From positions 1-58,040 of the forward strand of contig NZ_NQKY01000019.1 of assembly GCF_002252675.1 (NCBI RefSeq): a stretch of DNA of 58,040 bases, read 5' to 3'. Position 1 is the first letter of the stretch. Every line of letters starts with the position of its first letter. Under the pieces are notes generated by a model that searched no databases, had not been told where the DNA came from, and worked only from the letters and a program-made list of their open reading frames with translations. This document shows positions 28,438-36,914 of this stretch, one piece after another. The stretch comes from Synechococcus sp. BO 8801. Its GTDB lineage: Bacteria; Cyanobacteriota; Cyanobacteriia; PCC-6307; Cyanobiaceae. Made by a program: the position numbers and the translations under genes.

Positions 28438-29081
28438 CCGCCGGCCAGCAGCGGGACCGCGGGCCGCAGCACCAGAGCGATCGGCACCAGGGTGAAGCCC
28501 GCCCCCAGCAGCAGGGCCAGCCCCCGGCCCCCCAGCCGCAGGGCGGCCGCATTGGCGGGCTCCAGCAGCCCCAGCCGGCGCACGGCGCTCTCGGTGCCGT
28601 GGATCAGGTGCAGACCCACCGCCAGCCCGGCGGCCCCGTAGAGGGCCAGGCACCAGGGCGTCGCCAGCACCTCCAGCACGGCGGCCAGCTCAGCCCCCGC
28701 CGCCGGGCGATGCCAGCGCAGCTGGGCGAGGTGCAGGAAGAGAAACAGCAGCAGCAGCGAGCCGCTCCAGGGGATGGCCCGGCCCGCCAGGGCCGCCAGG
28801 GGCTCCCACGCTCCCGTCCGGCGGCTGCGCAGGGGGCCGGCCGCCGGGCCGCGGGCCTGGCGGTTGACGCGGGCCCGGTGCAGCGAGAGCAGGGGATGGC
28901 CGAGAGCGGCCGCCAGCAGGGCGACCTCCAGCCAGGGCAGCCAGCCCTGCTGGTGCAGGGAGGCGGCATAGCTCTCGAACGACGGCGGATCCACCAGGGC
29001 CAGCAGCACGCCGCCGAGGTGGACGGCGAGGAACAGCACGAGCGCCAGGCCGGTGACGGCGATCCAGAATCCGATGATCAT
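28434..29081 (-). CDS. sdhC: Succinate dehydrogenase cytochrome b558-type membrane subunit
   Basis: 215 residues with about five hydrophobic spans. The sequence starts [29 protein letters not shown], with His residues (VHLGG, LGHPLL, LFLHLAQ, GLHLIHG) placed as potential heme b ligands. This single-subunit anchor is typical of B-type SQR/QFR, which lack SdhD. Its stop overlaps the sdhA start, so the two are coupled. It is assigned mainly by membrane pattern plus gene order. Confidence 0.82.
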   Translation of the reverse strand: MIIGFWIAVTGLALVLFLAVHLGGVLLALVDPPSFESYAASLHQQGWLPWLEVALLAAALGHPLLSLHRARVNRQARGPAAGPLRSRRTGAWEPLAALAGRAIPWSGSLLLLFLFLHLAQLRWHRPAAGAELAAVLEVLATPWCLALYGAAGLAVGLHLIHGTESAVRRLGLLEPANAAALRLGGRGLALLLGAGFTLVPIALVLRPAVPLLAGG

Positions 29082-29177
29082 TCAGCTGCAGGTCAGCGCC
29101 CCTGGAGGCAAGGTGGCAGAAGGCATCGGGGGAAGGGGCCGGGGCGGGGCATGCGGCCGCCGGAAGCCGGGCAGGGC

Positions 29178-29225
29178 GCCAGGTGGTGTGCCAGGCGGTG
29201 TGCTGGGTGGTGCGCTGGGCACTGC
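29178..29225 (+). repeat. Four degenerate 12-bp tandem units just before a glycosyltransferase start
   Basis: Units GCCAGGTGGTGT, GCCAGGCGGTGT, GCTGGGTGGTGC and GCTGGGCACTGC follow each other directly and end six bases before the ATG at 29232. In the glycosyltransferase frame they would read WCAR/RCAG/WCAG/HCAD-type tetrapeptides, but no start upstream of them is supported. Confidence 0.5.
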
Positions 29226-29231
29226 GCCGAC

Positions 29232-30224
29232 ATGAAGCGGTCCGACCAGGCGCCCCTGGTGAGCGTCATCGTACCCAACTTCAACCACGGGGCCTTCCTG
29301 GGGGAGCGGCTGCGATCGATTTTCGACCAGACATTTCAGGACTTCGAGCTGATCGTTCTCGATGACGCCTCCCGCGACGATTCCCTCGCGGTGATCAGGG
29401 AGCGGCTGCAGGCCCATCCCCACCGGCTGGTCTGCAATGCGGTCAACTCAGGTCAGCCGTGCTCGCAATGGCTGAAGGGCATGGACATGGCCGCGGGGCG
29501 TTACATCTGGATCGCCGAATCGGATGACACCTGCGCACCGCTGTTTCTCGAACGGATGGTGACCCACCTCGAGAACGGCAGCGTGCTGGCGTACTGCCGC
29601 ACCACCTCGATGGATGCCACGGGCGATCCGATCGCCGACCAGAGTTTCTGGCCGGATCACTTCGACGCGGAGCGCTGGCAGCACTCCTTCACCCTCGAAG
29701 GGTCGCAGCTGTGTCGCACCTACATGGACCGGGGCAATGTCATCGCCAATGCCAGTGGCGTGGTGTTCCGGAAGCCCGATGCCGCGACCCTGGAGGCCCT
29801 CGGCCCGCTGACCGCCGGCCGGCGCTGCACCGGCGACTGGCTGTTCTGGAGCCACTACCTGATGCGGATGGGTGGCACCGTGGCCTTCGACGCCGAGGCC
29901 CTCTCCGGCTTCCGCTGTCACGACAAGACCACCCGCAGCACCGTCAGCCGCGGCCAGGAAAGACTCCGCTTCGCGGAATATTCCTCCGCCATCGCCTCGG
30001 TGCTGCGCATCACCCGGCCGAAGCCGGCCTGGCACTGGCATGCCGTGGCCACCAGCGGCGGCTGGGACTGGATTCTCTACGAATACCTCTGGCGCTACAA
30101 GCCATCGCTGGCCGAGAAGCTGCTGATCCGGATCCTGCACGGCCCCCTGCGCCTGGGGCTGTACGCGCGGCTGCTGCAGTCGCCGCAACTTCGCCGCCGC
30201 TACCTCCGCTGGCCCACCGGCTGA
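29232..30224 (+). CDS. Family 2 glycosyltransferase
   Basis: 330 residues from an ATG at 29232. It has the GT-A N-terminus VSVIVPNFNHGAFLGERLRSI, then DDASRD, and ESDD as the metal-binding DxD-like site. It is cytoplasmic and transfers a sugar from a nucleotide donor; acceptor and donor are unknown. The C-terminal third (about 230-330) is helical and basic, without clear membrane spans. It is followed after 65 bp by a family 1-like glycosyltransferase, together suggesting a small surface-polysaccharide or glycolipid unit. Confidence 0.85.
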   Translation: MKRSDQAPLVSVIVPNFNHGAFLGERLRSIFDQTFQDFELIVLDDASRDDSLAVIRERLQAHPHRLVCNAVNSGQPCSQWLKGMDMAAGRYIWIAESDDTCAPLFLERMVTHLENGSVLAYCRTTSMDATGDPIADQSFWPDHFDAERWQHSFTLEGSQLCRTYMDRGNVIANASGVVFRKPDAATLEALGPLTAGRRCTGDWLFWSHYLMRMGGTVAFDAEALSGFRCHDKTTRSTVSRGQERLRFAEYSSAIASVLRITRPKPAWHWHAVATSGGWDWILYEYLWRYKPSLAEKLLIRILHGPLRLGLYARLLQSPQLRRRYLRWPTG

Positions 30225-30231
30225 GGCGACA

Positions 30232-30251
30232 CCACCGGGCCGGCCCGGTGG
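30232..30251. repeat. Perfect 20-bp palindrome between two glycosyltransferase genes
   Basis: CCACCGGGCCGGCCCGGTGG begins eight bases after the stop of the first glycosyltransferase. It could form a very stable hairpin at the 3' end of that transcript. It lacks a T tract and a loop, so a terminator role is uncertain. Confidence 0.4.
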
Positions 30252-30289
30252 CCGCGACTATCGTTGGGCCCGGCAGCCCTGGGTGGTCA

Positions 30290-31594
30290 TTGCGCGTCGC
30301 CTTTGCCCACTACAGCCAGGCGGATGACATCAGCGGCGTCACCACCTGGGTGCTGGGACTGGCCCGACGACTGGCGGCCGATGGTGTCAGCGTCGCCATC
30401 CATTTCGTGATCGCCCCCGGTGCAGGAAGCAGCGAAGGGAGCGCGGAAGGCCGTGGCGAACCGCCGCTGTTCGAGACCCTGCGGCGCCAGGGCATCGAGG
30501 TGTTCGCCACGCCCAGGCGGGCCAGCCTCGCAGCGGACGCCCGGGACACCCTGGCCTTCCTCAACCACTGGCGGCCGACGGTGTTCCTGCCCCAGTGCAA
30601 GCCGGCCCACTACGCGGCGGCGGCCCAGGCCGGCCGCCGGGGGCTGCCCTGGGCCCTCACCCTGCATTCGGATGATCCCGACTACTGGGCGACCGTGGCG
30701 GCCTTCGGGGGCGCCCGCCAGGGCAGCGTCCTGGTCTGCGTGTCCCGCCACATCCGCGAGGCCTGCACCGCCAGGGGCATCGATCGGCCGGCCCGGGTGA
30801 TTCCCTACGGCGTGCAGGTGCCGGCGACGGCGACGGACGTCCGCGCCGATCCCTTCCGGGTGGTGTTCAGCGGCAGGATCTGGGAGCACCAGAAGCGCGC
30901 CTCCCTGGTGATCCGGACGCTGATCCAGGCCTGCCGGTCGAAGGCCTCCATCCGCGCCACCCTGATCGGCGATGGCTATGCCCGGGCGGACTGTGAACGG
31001 CAGGTGGCCGAGGCCGGCCTCGCCGCGGCGATCGACTTCACCGGATCGCTGCCCCCCGAGCAGGTGAAGGCCCGGCTGCTGGATGCCCAGGCCATCCTGC
31101 TGATGTCCGACTTCGAGGGGCTGCCGATCGCCCTGCTGGAGGCGATGGCAGCCGGCGTGGTGCCCGTGGTGCGCCGCATTCCCAGCGGCATCCCCGAGCT
31201 GGTCGACGATGGCCGCACCGGCCTGCTGGTGTCGGAGGATCCCGAGGAGGCCGCCGCTGCCCTGGGGCGGCTGGCCGACGATCCCGCCCTCTGGCGGCGC
31301 TGCTCGGCGGCGGCCCGGGAGCTCGTCAGCGGCCACTACAACGCCGACGCCAGCTACCTGCTGTGGCGCCGTCTGCTGGAGGAGCTCGACCAGCAGGGCA
31401 GGGCCGCCCCGTCCAGCCCCTACCCGATCCCCTGCCGCCGCATCGAGGGCCTGCGGGGGATCCCGCCCTCCTTCCATCAGGAGTACCGGGCCCCCCAATC
31501 CCGCTCCGCCGCCCTGCGGCAGGCCCTGCGCACGGCCGTCGCCAGGGCCAAGCACCGGATCAAGGGGCTCCTGGGCCGTCGGCGGGGCGGGTGA
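30290..31594 (+). CDS. Family 1/4-like glycosyltransferase (GT-B)
   Basis: 434 residues. A TTG start at 30290 gives MRVAFAHYSQADDISGVTTWVLGLARRLA, the usual GT4 N-terminus; no ATG/GTG start fits as well. The C-terminal nucleotide-sugar domain has VVFSGRIWEHQKRASLVI and the E-x7-E-like motif SDFEGLPIALLEAMAAG, followed by IPELVDDGRTGLLV. The last about 60 residues are basic and helical, possibly membrane-associating. It is likely cotranscribed with the upstream GT2 gene and the downstream MFS gene. Confidence 0.85.
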   Translation: MRVAFAHYSQADDISGVTTWVLGLARRLAADGVSVAIHFVIAPGAGSSEGSAEGRGEPPLFETLRRQGIEVFATPRRASLAADARDTLAFLNHWRPTVFLPQCKPAHYAAAAQAGRRGLPWALTLHSDDPDYWATVAAFGGARQGSVLVCVSRHIREACTARGIDRPARVIPYGVQVPATATDVRADPFRVVFSGRIWEHQKRASLVIRTLIQACRSKASIRATLIGDGYARADCERQVAEAGLAAAIDFTGSLPPEQVKARLLDAQAILLMSDFEGLPIALLEAMAAGVVPVVRRIPSGIPELVDDGRTGLLVSEDPEEAAAALGRLADDPALWRRCSAAARELVSGHYNADASYLLWRRLLEELDQQGRAAPSSPYPIPCRRIEGLRGIPPSFHQEYRAPQSRSAALRQALRTAVARAKHRIKGLLGRRRGG

Positions 31595-31601
31595 CCCCGG
31601 C

Positions 31602-32882
31602 ATGGGAGGGTGCACCGATCCCCGGCGCCCGGCCGTGCGACTCTCGCGCCCCTCCACCCTCCTCTGCGCCTTCCTGACGCTGCTGAACGACCGGCTGGGG
31701 GAGAGCATCGTCTTCCCACTGCTGCCGTTCCTGCTCGCGGACTTCACCACCGACGGCCGCACCCTGGGCCTGCTGGCCGGCAGCTACGCCATCGCCCAGT
31801 TCAGCTTCACCCCCCTGATCGGAGCCCTCAGCGACCGCTACGGCCGCAAGCCCGTGATCACCGCCTGCGTGGCCGGCTCGGTGCTGGGCCTGGGCCTGTT
31901 CGCCCTCACCGTGATCCTGCCCTGGAGCCGCGTCTGGCCCGAGGCCGCCGCCGCCGGCCTGCCCCTGGGCCTGCTGTTCGCCGCCCGCCTGATCGACGGG
32001 GTCAGCGGCGGCACCGCCGCCACCGCCGCGGCCGTGCTGGCCGACATCTCGACACCGGAACGGCGGGCCCGGGCCTTCGGACTGATCGGTGTGGCCTTCG
32101 GGCTGGGGTTCATCCTCGGCCCGGCCCTGGGCGGCCTGCTGGGCCGCATCAACGTGAGCCTGCCGCTGCTGCTCGCCGTGGGGTTCGCCGCGCTGAACCT
32201 GGTGGTGGTGGTGACCCTGCTGCCGGAAACCCATCCGCCCAACGAGCGGCTGCCCCTGCCCCGGGTCTGGGAGCTGCAGCCCTTCGGCCAGCTGCAGCGG
32301 GTGTTCGCCGATCCGAGAGTGCGGCGCCTCTGCGCCGCCTTCTTCCTGTTCTTCCTGGGGTTCAGCGGCTTCACCGCCCTGCTGGTGCTGTACTTCAAGC
32401 AGGCGTTCGGCTGGGGCCCGGGCCTGTCGGCGGGCGCCTTCCTGGTGGTCGGTGTGGTGGCCACGGTGGTGCAGGGGGGCCTGATCGGTCCGCTGGTGCA
32501 GCGGCTGGGGGAGTGGCGCCTCACCCAGATCGGCCTGGGCTGTGTCATGGCGGGCTTCCTGCTGGTGCCCCTGGCGGATCAGGGCAACGCCGTGCCCCTG
32601 GTGTTCACGGCGGTGGCGATCCTGGCCCTGGGCACCGGCCTGGTGACCCCCAGCCTGCGCAGCCTGGTGTCACGGCGCCTCGCCGACAGCGGCCAGGGCG
32701 CCGCCCTGGGCAGCCTGCAGGGACTGCAGAGCCTGGCCAGCTTCCTCGGCCCACCCCTGGCGGGGCTGGCCTACGAGACCATCGGCCGCCGCAGTCCGTT
32801 CTGGCTGGGGATACTGCTGATGGCCGTCGTGGTGTGGCTGGTGGCGGCAGGATCCCACCGTCAAGCAGAGGCGACACCCTGA
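31602..32882 (+). CDS. MFS transporter (drug:H+ antiporter type)
   Basis: 426 residues and about twelve hydrophobic spans. The MFS loop 2-3 motif is GALSDRYGRKPV, and the antiporter-type TM5 region FGLIGVAFGLGFILGPALGGLLGR is present. It is similar in layout to TetA-like 12-TM exporters. The substrate is unknown. It begins seven bases after the glycosyltransferase stop, so export of a product of that unit is possible but not shown. Confidence 0.85.
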   Translation: MGGCTDPRRPAVRLSRPSTLLCAFLTLLNDRLGESIVFPLLPFLLADFTTDGRTLGLLAGSYAIAQFSFTPLIGALSDRYGRKPVITACVAGSVLGLGLFALTVILPWSRVWPEAAAAGLPLGLLFAARLIDGVSGGTAATAAAVLADISTPERRARAFGLIGVAFGLGFILGPALGGLLGRINVSLPLLLAVGFAALNLVVVVTLLPETHPPNERLPLPRVWELQPFGQLQRVFADPRVRRLCAAFFLFFLGFSGFTALLVLYFKQAFGWGPGLSAGAFLVVGVVATVVQGGLIGPLVQRLGEWRLTQIGLGCVMAGFLLVPLADQGNAVPLVFTAVAILALGTGLVTPSLRSLVSRRLADSGQGAALGSLQGLQSLASFLGPPLAGLAYETIGRRSPFWLGILLMAVVVWLVAAGSHRQAEATP

Positions 32883-32937
32883 CGGCGGGATCGCCATTGC
32901 TACCTTGCCTTTTCTGATGCTCGCGGAGCCCCGCCGT

Positions 32938-35079
32938 ATGTCGTCGCAGCCGGTCGTCGCTCCCGATCTCTACATCAACCGCGAGCTGAGCTGGATTGAG
33001 TTCAACCGCCGGGTGCTGGCCCTGGCGCTTGATGAGCACACGCCGCTGCTGGAGCAGGCCAAATTCAGCGCCATCTTCAGCAACAACCTCGACGAATTCT
33101 TCATGGTGCGGGTGGCTTCGCTGAAGTCACAGCTGGAAGCGGGGGTCACCGGCCGCAGCGATGACGGCCTGACGCCCCAGGAGCAGCTGGAGGCGATCCA
33201 GACGAAGCTGCGGCCCCTGCTGGAGATGCAGCAGCAGCACTACCGCCACTCCCTCAAGACCCATCTGGCCGAGTACGGGGTCCAGCTGCTCGACTATCTG
33301 CGGCTCAACGAGGCCCAGAAGGCCTGGGCCGACGACTACTTCCGCAAGGCGATCTTTCCGGTGCTCACCCCCCTGGCGGTGGACCCGGCCCACCCGTTCC
33401 CGTTCCTCAGCAACCTGAGCCTGAACGTGGCGGCCCTGATCCGCGACCCGGACACGGGCCGCCAGCAGTTCGCCCGGGTGAAGGTGCCCCAGAAGATCCT
33501 GCCGCGCTTCGTGCCGATCCCCACCGAGCTGAGCGGCGTCGTGCCCACGCCGGGCTACACGGCGGTTCCGCTCGAGCAGCTGGTGGCCTTCAACCTGCGC
33601 TGGCTGTTCCCCGGCATGACCATCGAGGGGCACTACTTCTTCCGGATCACCCGGGACGCCGACCTGGAGCTGCGGGATCTGGAGGCCGACGACCTGATGG
33701 AGGCCCTGCAGGAGGGCCTGCGCAAGCGCCGGGTGGGCGGCGAGGTGGTGCGGGTGGAGGTGGCCGACGAGATGCCCGAGGAGGTGGTGCACCTGCTGAT
33801 GGAGGGCACCGACGTGGAGCCGGCGGACATCTACCGCACCAACGGCCCCCTGGGCCTCGACGACCTGATGAGCCTGATGGCGATCCCCCTCAGCCAGCTG
33901 CGGGACGCCCCCCACAAGGGACGAACGGCGCCGGCCCTGGTGCGGGCCCAGCGCAGCCAGCTGGAGGACGGTTCGATCAAGCAGGAGGAGTTCGAGAGCA
34001 TCTTCTCGGTGCTGCGGCGCGGCGACGTGCTGCTGCACCATCCCTTCGACCTGTTCTCCACCTCGGTGGAGGAATTCCTCAGCCAGGCCGCCGCCGACGC
34101 CTCGGTGCTGGCCATCAAGATGACCCTCTACCGCACGTCGAAGGATTCGCCGGTGGTGGCCTCCCTGATCCGCGCCGCCGAGAACGGCAAGCAGGTGATG
34201 GCCCTGGTGGAGCTCAAGGCCCGCTTCGACGAGGACAACAACATCCAGTGGGCCCGCCAGCTGGAACGCTCCGGGGTGCATGTGGTGTATGGCGTGCTGG
34301 GGCTCAAGACCCACACCAAGGTGCTGCTGGTGGTGCGGCGCGAGAAGGGATCCCTGCGCAGCTACGCACACATCGGCACCGGCAACTACAACTCCAAGAC
34401 CTCCTCGCTCTACACCGACGTCGGTCTGCTGACGGCCCGGGAGGACTTCGGCCAGGATCTGGTGGAACTGTTCAACTATTTGACCGGATTCTCCAAGCAG
34501 CAGAGTTTCCGCAAGTTGCTGGTGGCGCCCGTCACCCTGCGCAAGGGCATGGAGGGGCTGATTCGGCGGGAGATCGACCATGCCAAGGCCGGTCGCGGCG
34601 GACACATCAAGGCCAAGATGAATGCCCTGGTGGATCCGGCGATCATCGCCCTGCTCTACGAAGCCTCGGCCGCCGGGGTGCGGATCGAGCTGATCATCCG
34701 GGGCATGTGCTCGCTGCGGCCCGGGCTCGAAGGGGTCAGCGAGGGCATCACGGTGATCAGTGTCATCGGTCGCTTCCTGGAGCATTCCCGGCTGTTCTGG
34801 TTCGCCAACGGCGGCCAGCCGGAGATGTTCTTCGGCAGCGCCGACTGGATGCCCCGCAACCTCGATCGCCGGGTCGAGGCGGTGGCGCCGATCGAGGACC
34901 CGAAGCTCCAGCAGCAGATCGAAGCCTTGCTTGAGCTTTACCTCACCGATACGGGCGCCTGGCACATGCACAGCGATGGACACTTTGCACAGCGTCAGCA
35001 CTCCGGCGAGCCAAAACTGACCCAGAAGCTGCTGATGGAACGCTGGCGCGGCGGCCTCGTTCCGGAGGCCAAAGCGTAG
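32938..35079 (+). CDS. ppk1: Polyphosphate kinase 1
   Basis: 713 residues from the ATG at 32938, which gives MSSQPVVAPDLYINRELSWIEFNRRVL, the standard PPK1 N-terminus. Earlier TTG (32905) and ATG (32917) starts are possible. It polymerises the ATP gamma-phosphate into polyphosphate. The catalytic His is in GLKTHTKVLLVVRRE, and HIGTGNYNSKTSSLYTDVGLLTA and the second His region SRLFWFANGG...GSADWMPRNLDRRVE are present. It has full family length. It is followed by a sigma factor gene after a 114-bp AT-richer gap. Confidence 0.93.
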   Translation: MSSQPVVAPDLYINRELSWIEFNRRVLALALDEHTPLLEQAKFSAIFSNNLDEFFMVRVASLKSQLEAGVTGRSDDGLTPQEQLEAIQTKLRPLLEMQQQHYRHSLKTHLAEYGVQLLDYLRLNEAQKAWADDYFRKAIFPVLTPLAVDPAHPFPFLSNLSLNVAALIRDPDTGRQQFARVKVPQKILPRFVPIPTELSGVVPTPGYTAVPLEQLVAFNLRWLFPGMTIEGHYFFRITRDADLELRDLEADDLMEALQEGLRKRRVGGEVVRVEVADEMPEEVVHLLMEGTDVEPADIYRTNGPLGLDDLMSLMAIPLSQLRDAPHKGRTAPALVRAQRSQLEDGSIKQEEFESIFSVLRRGDVLLHHPFDLFSTSVEEFLSQAAADASVLAIKMTLYRTSKDSPVVASLIRAAENGKQVMALVELKARFDEDNNIQWARQLERSGVHVVYGVLGLKTHTKVLLVVRREKGSLRSYAHIGTGNYNSKTSSLYTDVGLLTAREDFGQDLVELFNYLTGFSKQQSFRKLLVAPVTLRKGMEGLIRREIDHAKAGRGGHIKAKMNALVDPAIIALLYEASAAGVRIELIIRGMCSLRPGLEGVSEGITVISVIGRFLEHSRLFWFANGGQPEMFFGSADWMPRNLDRRVEAVAPIEDPKLQQQIEALLELYLTDTGAWHMHSDGHFAQRQHSGEPKLTQKLLMERWRGGLVPEAKA

Positions 35080-35193
35080 CCATCACGACATAAGCAACTT
35101 CTTTCAGTCAAAATACATACAATCTTCCGCCGGATCCGGGTTTCAACCTTCCTGCGGTGCTACATTCCGGCCAAATTCATTCGGGAGCCTGGG

Positions 35194-36222
35194 GTGATGG
35201 GGACACCTCTGCATTCCGCCCTCTCGCTGCTGAAGAGCAGTGCAGAAGGGGCTTCGTCCAGCAGGACGAAATCCAGCGGCGGTTCAGTCAGTTCCAAGCC
35301 GACAGCCACAGCCAAAACCACGGCCCGCCAGGGGGGGCGCATCAGCGCCGACTCCATCGGTTGGTATCTCAGCACAATTGGCCGTGTGCCTCTTCTTACA
35401 CCGGCTGAGGAAATCGAACTCGCCCACCACGTCCAGGCGGGCAAGAAGCTCCAGGCCCTCGTCGACGGTGAGCTCACCGCCCGCCAGAGGCGCCAGCTGC
35501 GCATGGGCCAGCGGGCCCGCGACCGCATGATGGCCGCCAACCTGCGGCTGGTCGTGAGCGTCGCCAAGAAGTATCAGAACCAGGGTCTCGAACTGCTCGA
35601 TCTTGTCCAGGAAGGGGCGATCGGTCTGGAGCGGGCCGTCGACAAGTTCGACCCCGCCATGGGCTACAAGTTCTCCACCTATGCCTACTGGTGGATCCGC
35701 CAGGGCATGACACGCGCCATCGATAACAGCGCCCGCACGATTCGCCTGCCGATTCACATCAGCGAGAAGCTCTCGAAGATGCGGCGCATCACCCGCGAGC
35801 TCTCCCACCGGCTCGGGCGCCAGCCCAACCGGCTCGAGCTGGCCCATGCCATGGGCATGCAGCCGGAGGAGCTCGAGGAACTGATGACCCAGAGCGCCCC
35901 CTGCGCCTCCCTCGACGCCCACGCCCGTGGCGAGGAGGATCGCAGCACCCTGGGCGAGCTGATCGCCGACCCGGCCAGCAACGAGCACTTCGACTCGATG
36001 GACCGCCATCTGCAGAAGGAGCACCTCGGCGCCTGGCTCTCCCAGCTGAACGAGCGGGAACAGAAGATCCTGCGGCTGCGCTTCGGCCTTGAGGGCGCCG
36101 AACCCCTCACCCTCGCCGAGATCGGCCGCCAGATCAACGTCTCCCGCGAACGGGTGCGCCAACTGGAGGCCAAGGCGATCATGAAACTGCGCCTGATGAG
36201 CAACCTTCACCAGGCCGCCTGA
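35194..36222 (+). CDS. RpoD-related (group 2-type) sigma-70 factor
   Basis: 342 residues from a GTG at 35194, with an ATG one codon later. The N-terminal 45 residues are Ser/Thr/Lys-rich. Region 1.2 is DSIGWYLSTIGRVPLLTPAEEIELA. Region 2 includes NLRLVVSVAKKY and YKFSTYAYWWIRQGMTRAI. Region 3 is RLPIHISEKLSKMRR. Region 4 has the helix-turn-helix TLAEIGRQINVSRERVRQLEAKAIMKLR. It lacks the long region 1.1 of the primary SigA, so it is a non-essential group 2 cyanobacterial sigma factor (SigB-SigE kind). The upstream gap is the most AT-rich stretch nearby and contains TACAAT (35118-35123), a possible -10 element. Confidence 0.9.
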   Translation: MMGTPLHSALSLLKSSAEGASSSRTKSSGGSVSSKPTATAKTTARQGGRISADSIGWYLSTIGRVPLLTPAEEIELAHHVQAGKKLQALVDGELTARQRRQLRMGQRARDRMMAANLRLVVSVAKKYQNQGLELLDLVQEGAIGLERAVDKFDPAMGYKFSTYAYWWIRQGMTRAIDNSARTIRLPIHISEKLSKMRRITRELSHRLGRQPNRLELAHAMGMQPEELEELMTQSAPCASLDAHARGEEDRSTLGELIADPASNEHFDSMDRHLQKEHLGAWLSQLNEREQKILRLRFGLEGAEPLTLAEIGRQINVSRERVRQLEAKAIMKLRLMSNLHQAA

Positions 36223-36242
36223 CCCAAGCTTCCCTGCTGGCG

Positions 36243-36914
36243 TTGGTCCTTCCACCGGAGCATGACGACCTGGCCCGGCTCACGGGTGTGCTGGCCGTGG
36301 CCCTCTGGCTGGCGCTGCTCAGCGCCGGTGCCCTGCTCCTGCGCCGCCGCTGGCCCGCTCAGCGGGAATGGAGCCGCAAGCTGGTGCATATCGGAGCCGG
36401 GCCGGTGGTGCTGATCGCCTGGGCCTTCGGTGTCGAACGGCTGATCGCCATACCCGCCGCCGCCGCCATCACCCTGCTGGCCGCCCTCAACCACCGGGTG
36501 CGGGTGCTGCCGGCGATCGAGGACGTGGACCGGCACAGCTACGGCACGGTCGCCTACGGCGCCTCGATCACCCTGATGCTGTGGCTCTGGTGGCCCGCCC
36601 ACCCCGACACGGTGGCAGCGGGAGTGCTGGTGATGGCGTTCGGTGACGGCCTGGCCGGTCTGCTGGGCCCGCTGATCCCGTCACCGAGCTGGACGGTGTT
36701 CGGCGAGCGCCGCTCCCTGGCGGGCACCGCCGCCATGGGGATCGCCAGCCTGGTGGCGCTGCTGAGCCTGGGGCTGCTGGGCGGTGGCCCGGCGCCGGCC
36801 TCGATCGCCCTCATCGCCCTGGTGGCCACGGGGCTGGAGCAGTGGGCCCTGCTGGGCATCGACAACATCAGCGTGCCCCTGGCGGTGGCCGGGCTGTGGC
36901 GGGTGCTGAGCTGA
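36243..36914 (+). CDS. Polyprenol/phytol kinase-like membrane protein
   Basis: 223 residues from a TTG at 36243, which is the best start visible; a GTG about 15 codons later is the alternative. Six or more hydrophobic spans are present. The CTP-dependent dolichol/phytol kinase family is indicated by WSRKLVHIGAGPVVL near the N-terminus and by MAFGDGLAGLLG...FGERRSLAGTAAM. In cyanobacteria such proteins recycle phytol from chlorophyll to phytyl-phosphate for tocopherol or chlorophyll synthesis. The stop touches the next start (TGATG), so it is coupled to the MscS-type channel gene. Confidence 0.8.
   Translation: MVLPPEHDDLARLTGVLAVALWLALLSAGALLLRRRWPAQREWSRKLVHIGAGPVVLIAWAFGVERLIAIPAAAAITLLAALNHRVRVLPAIEDVDRHSYGTVAYGASITLMLWLWWPAHPDTVAAGVLVMAFGDGLAGLLGPLIPSPSWTVFGERRSLAGTAAMGIASLVALLSLGLLGGGPAPASIALIALVATGLEQWALLGIDNISVPLAVAGLWRVLS

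Noticed and set aside
35118..35123. TACAAT as -10 of the sigma factor promoter
   Set aside because: The position is plausible but no -35 hexamer at the right distance is convincing; it is mentioned only in the gene entry.
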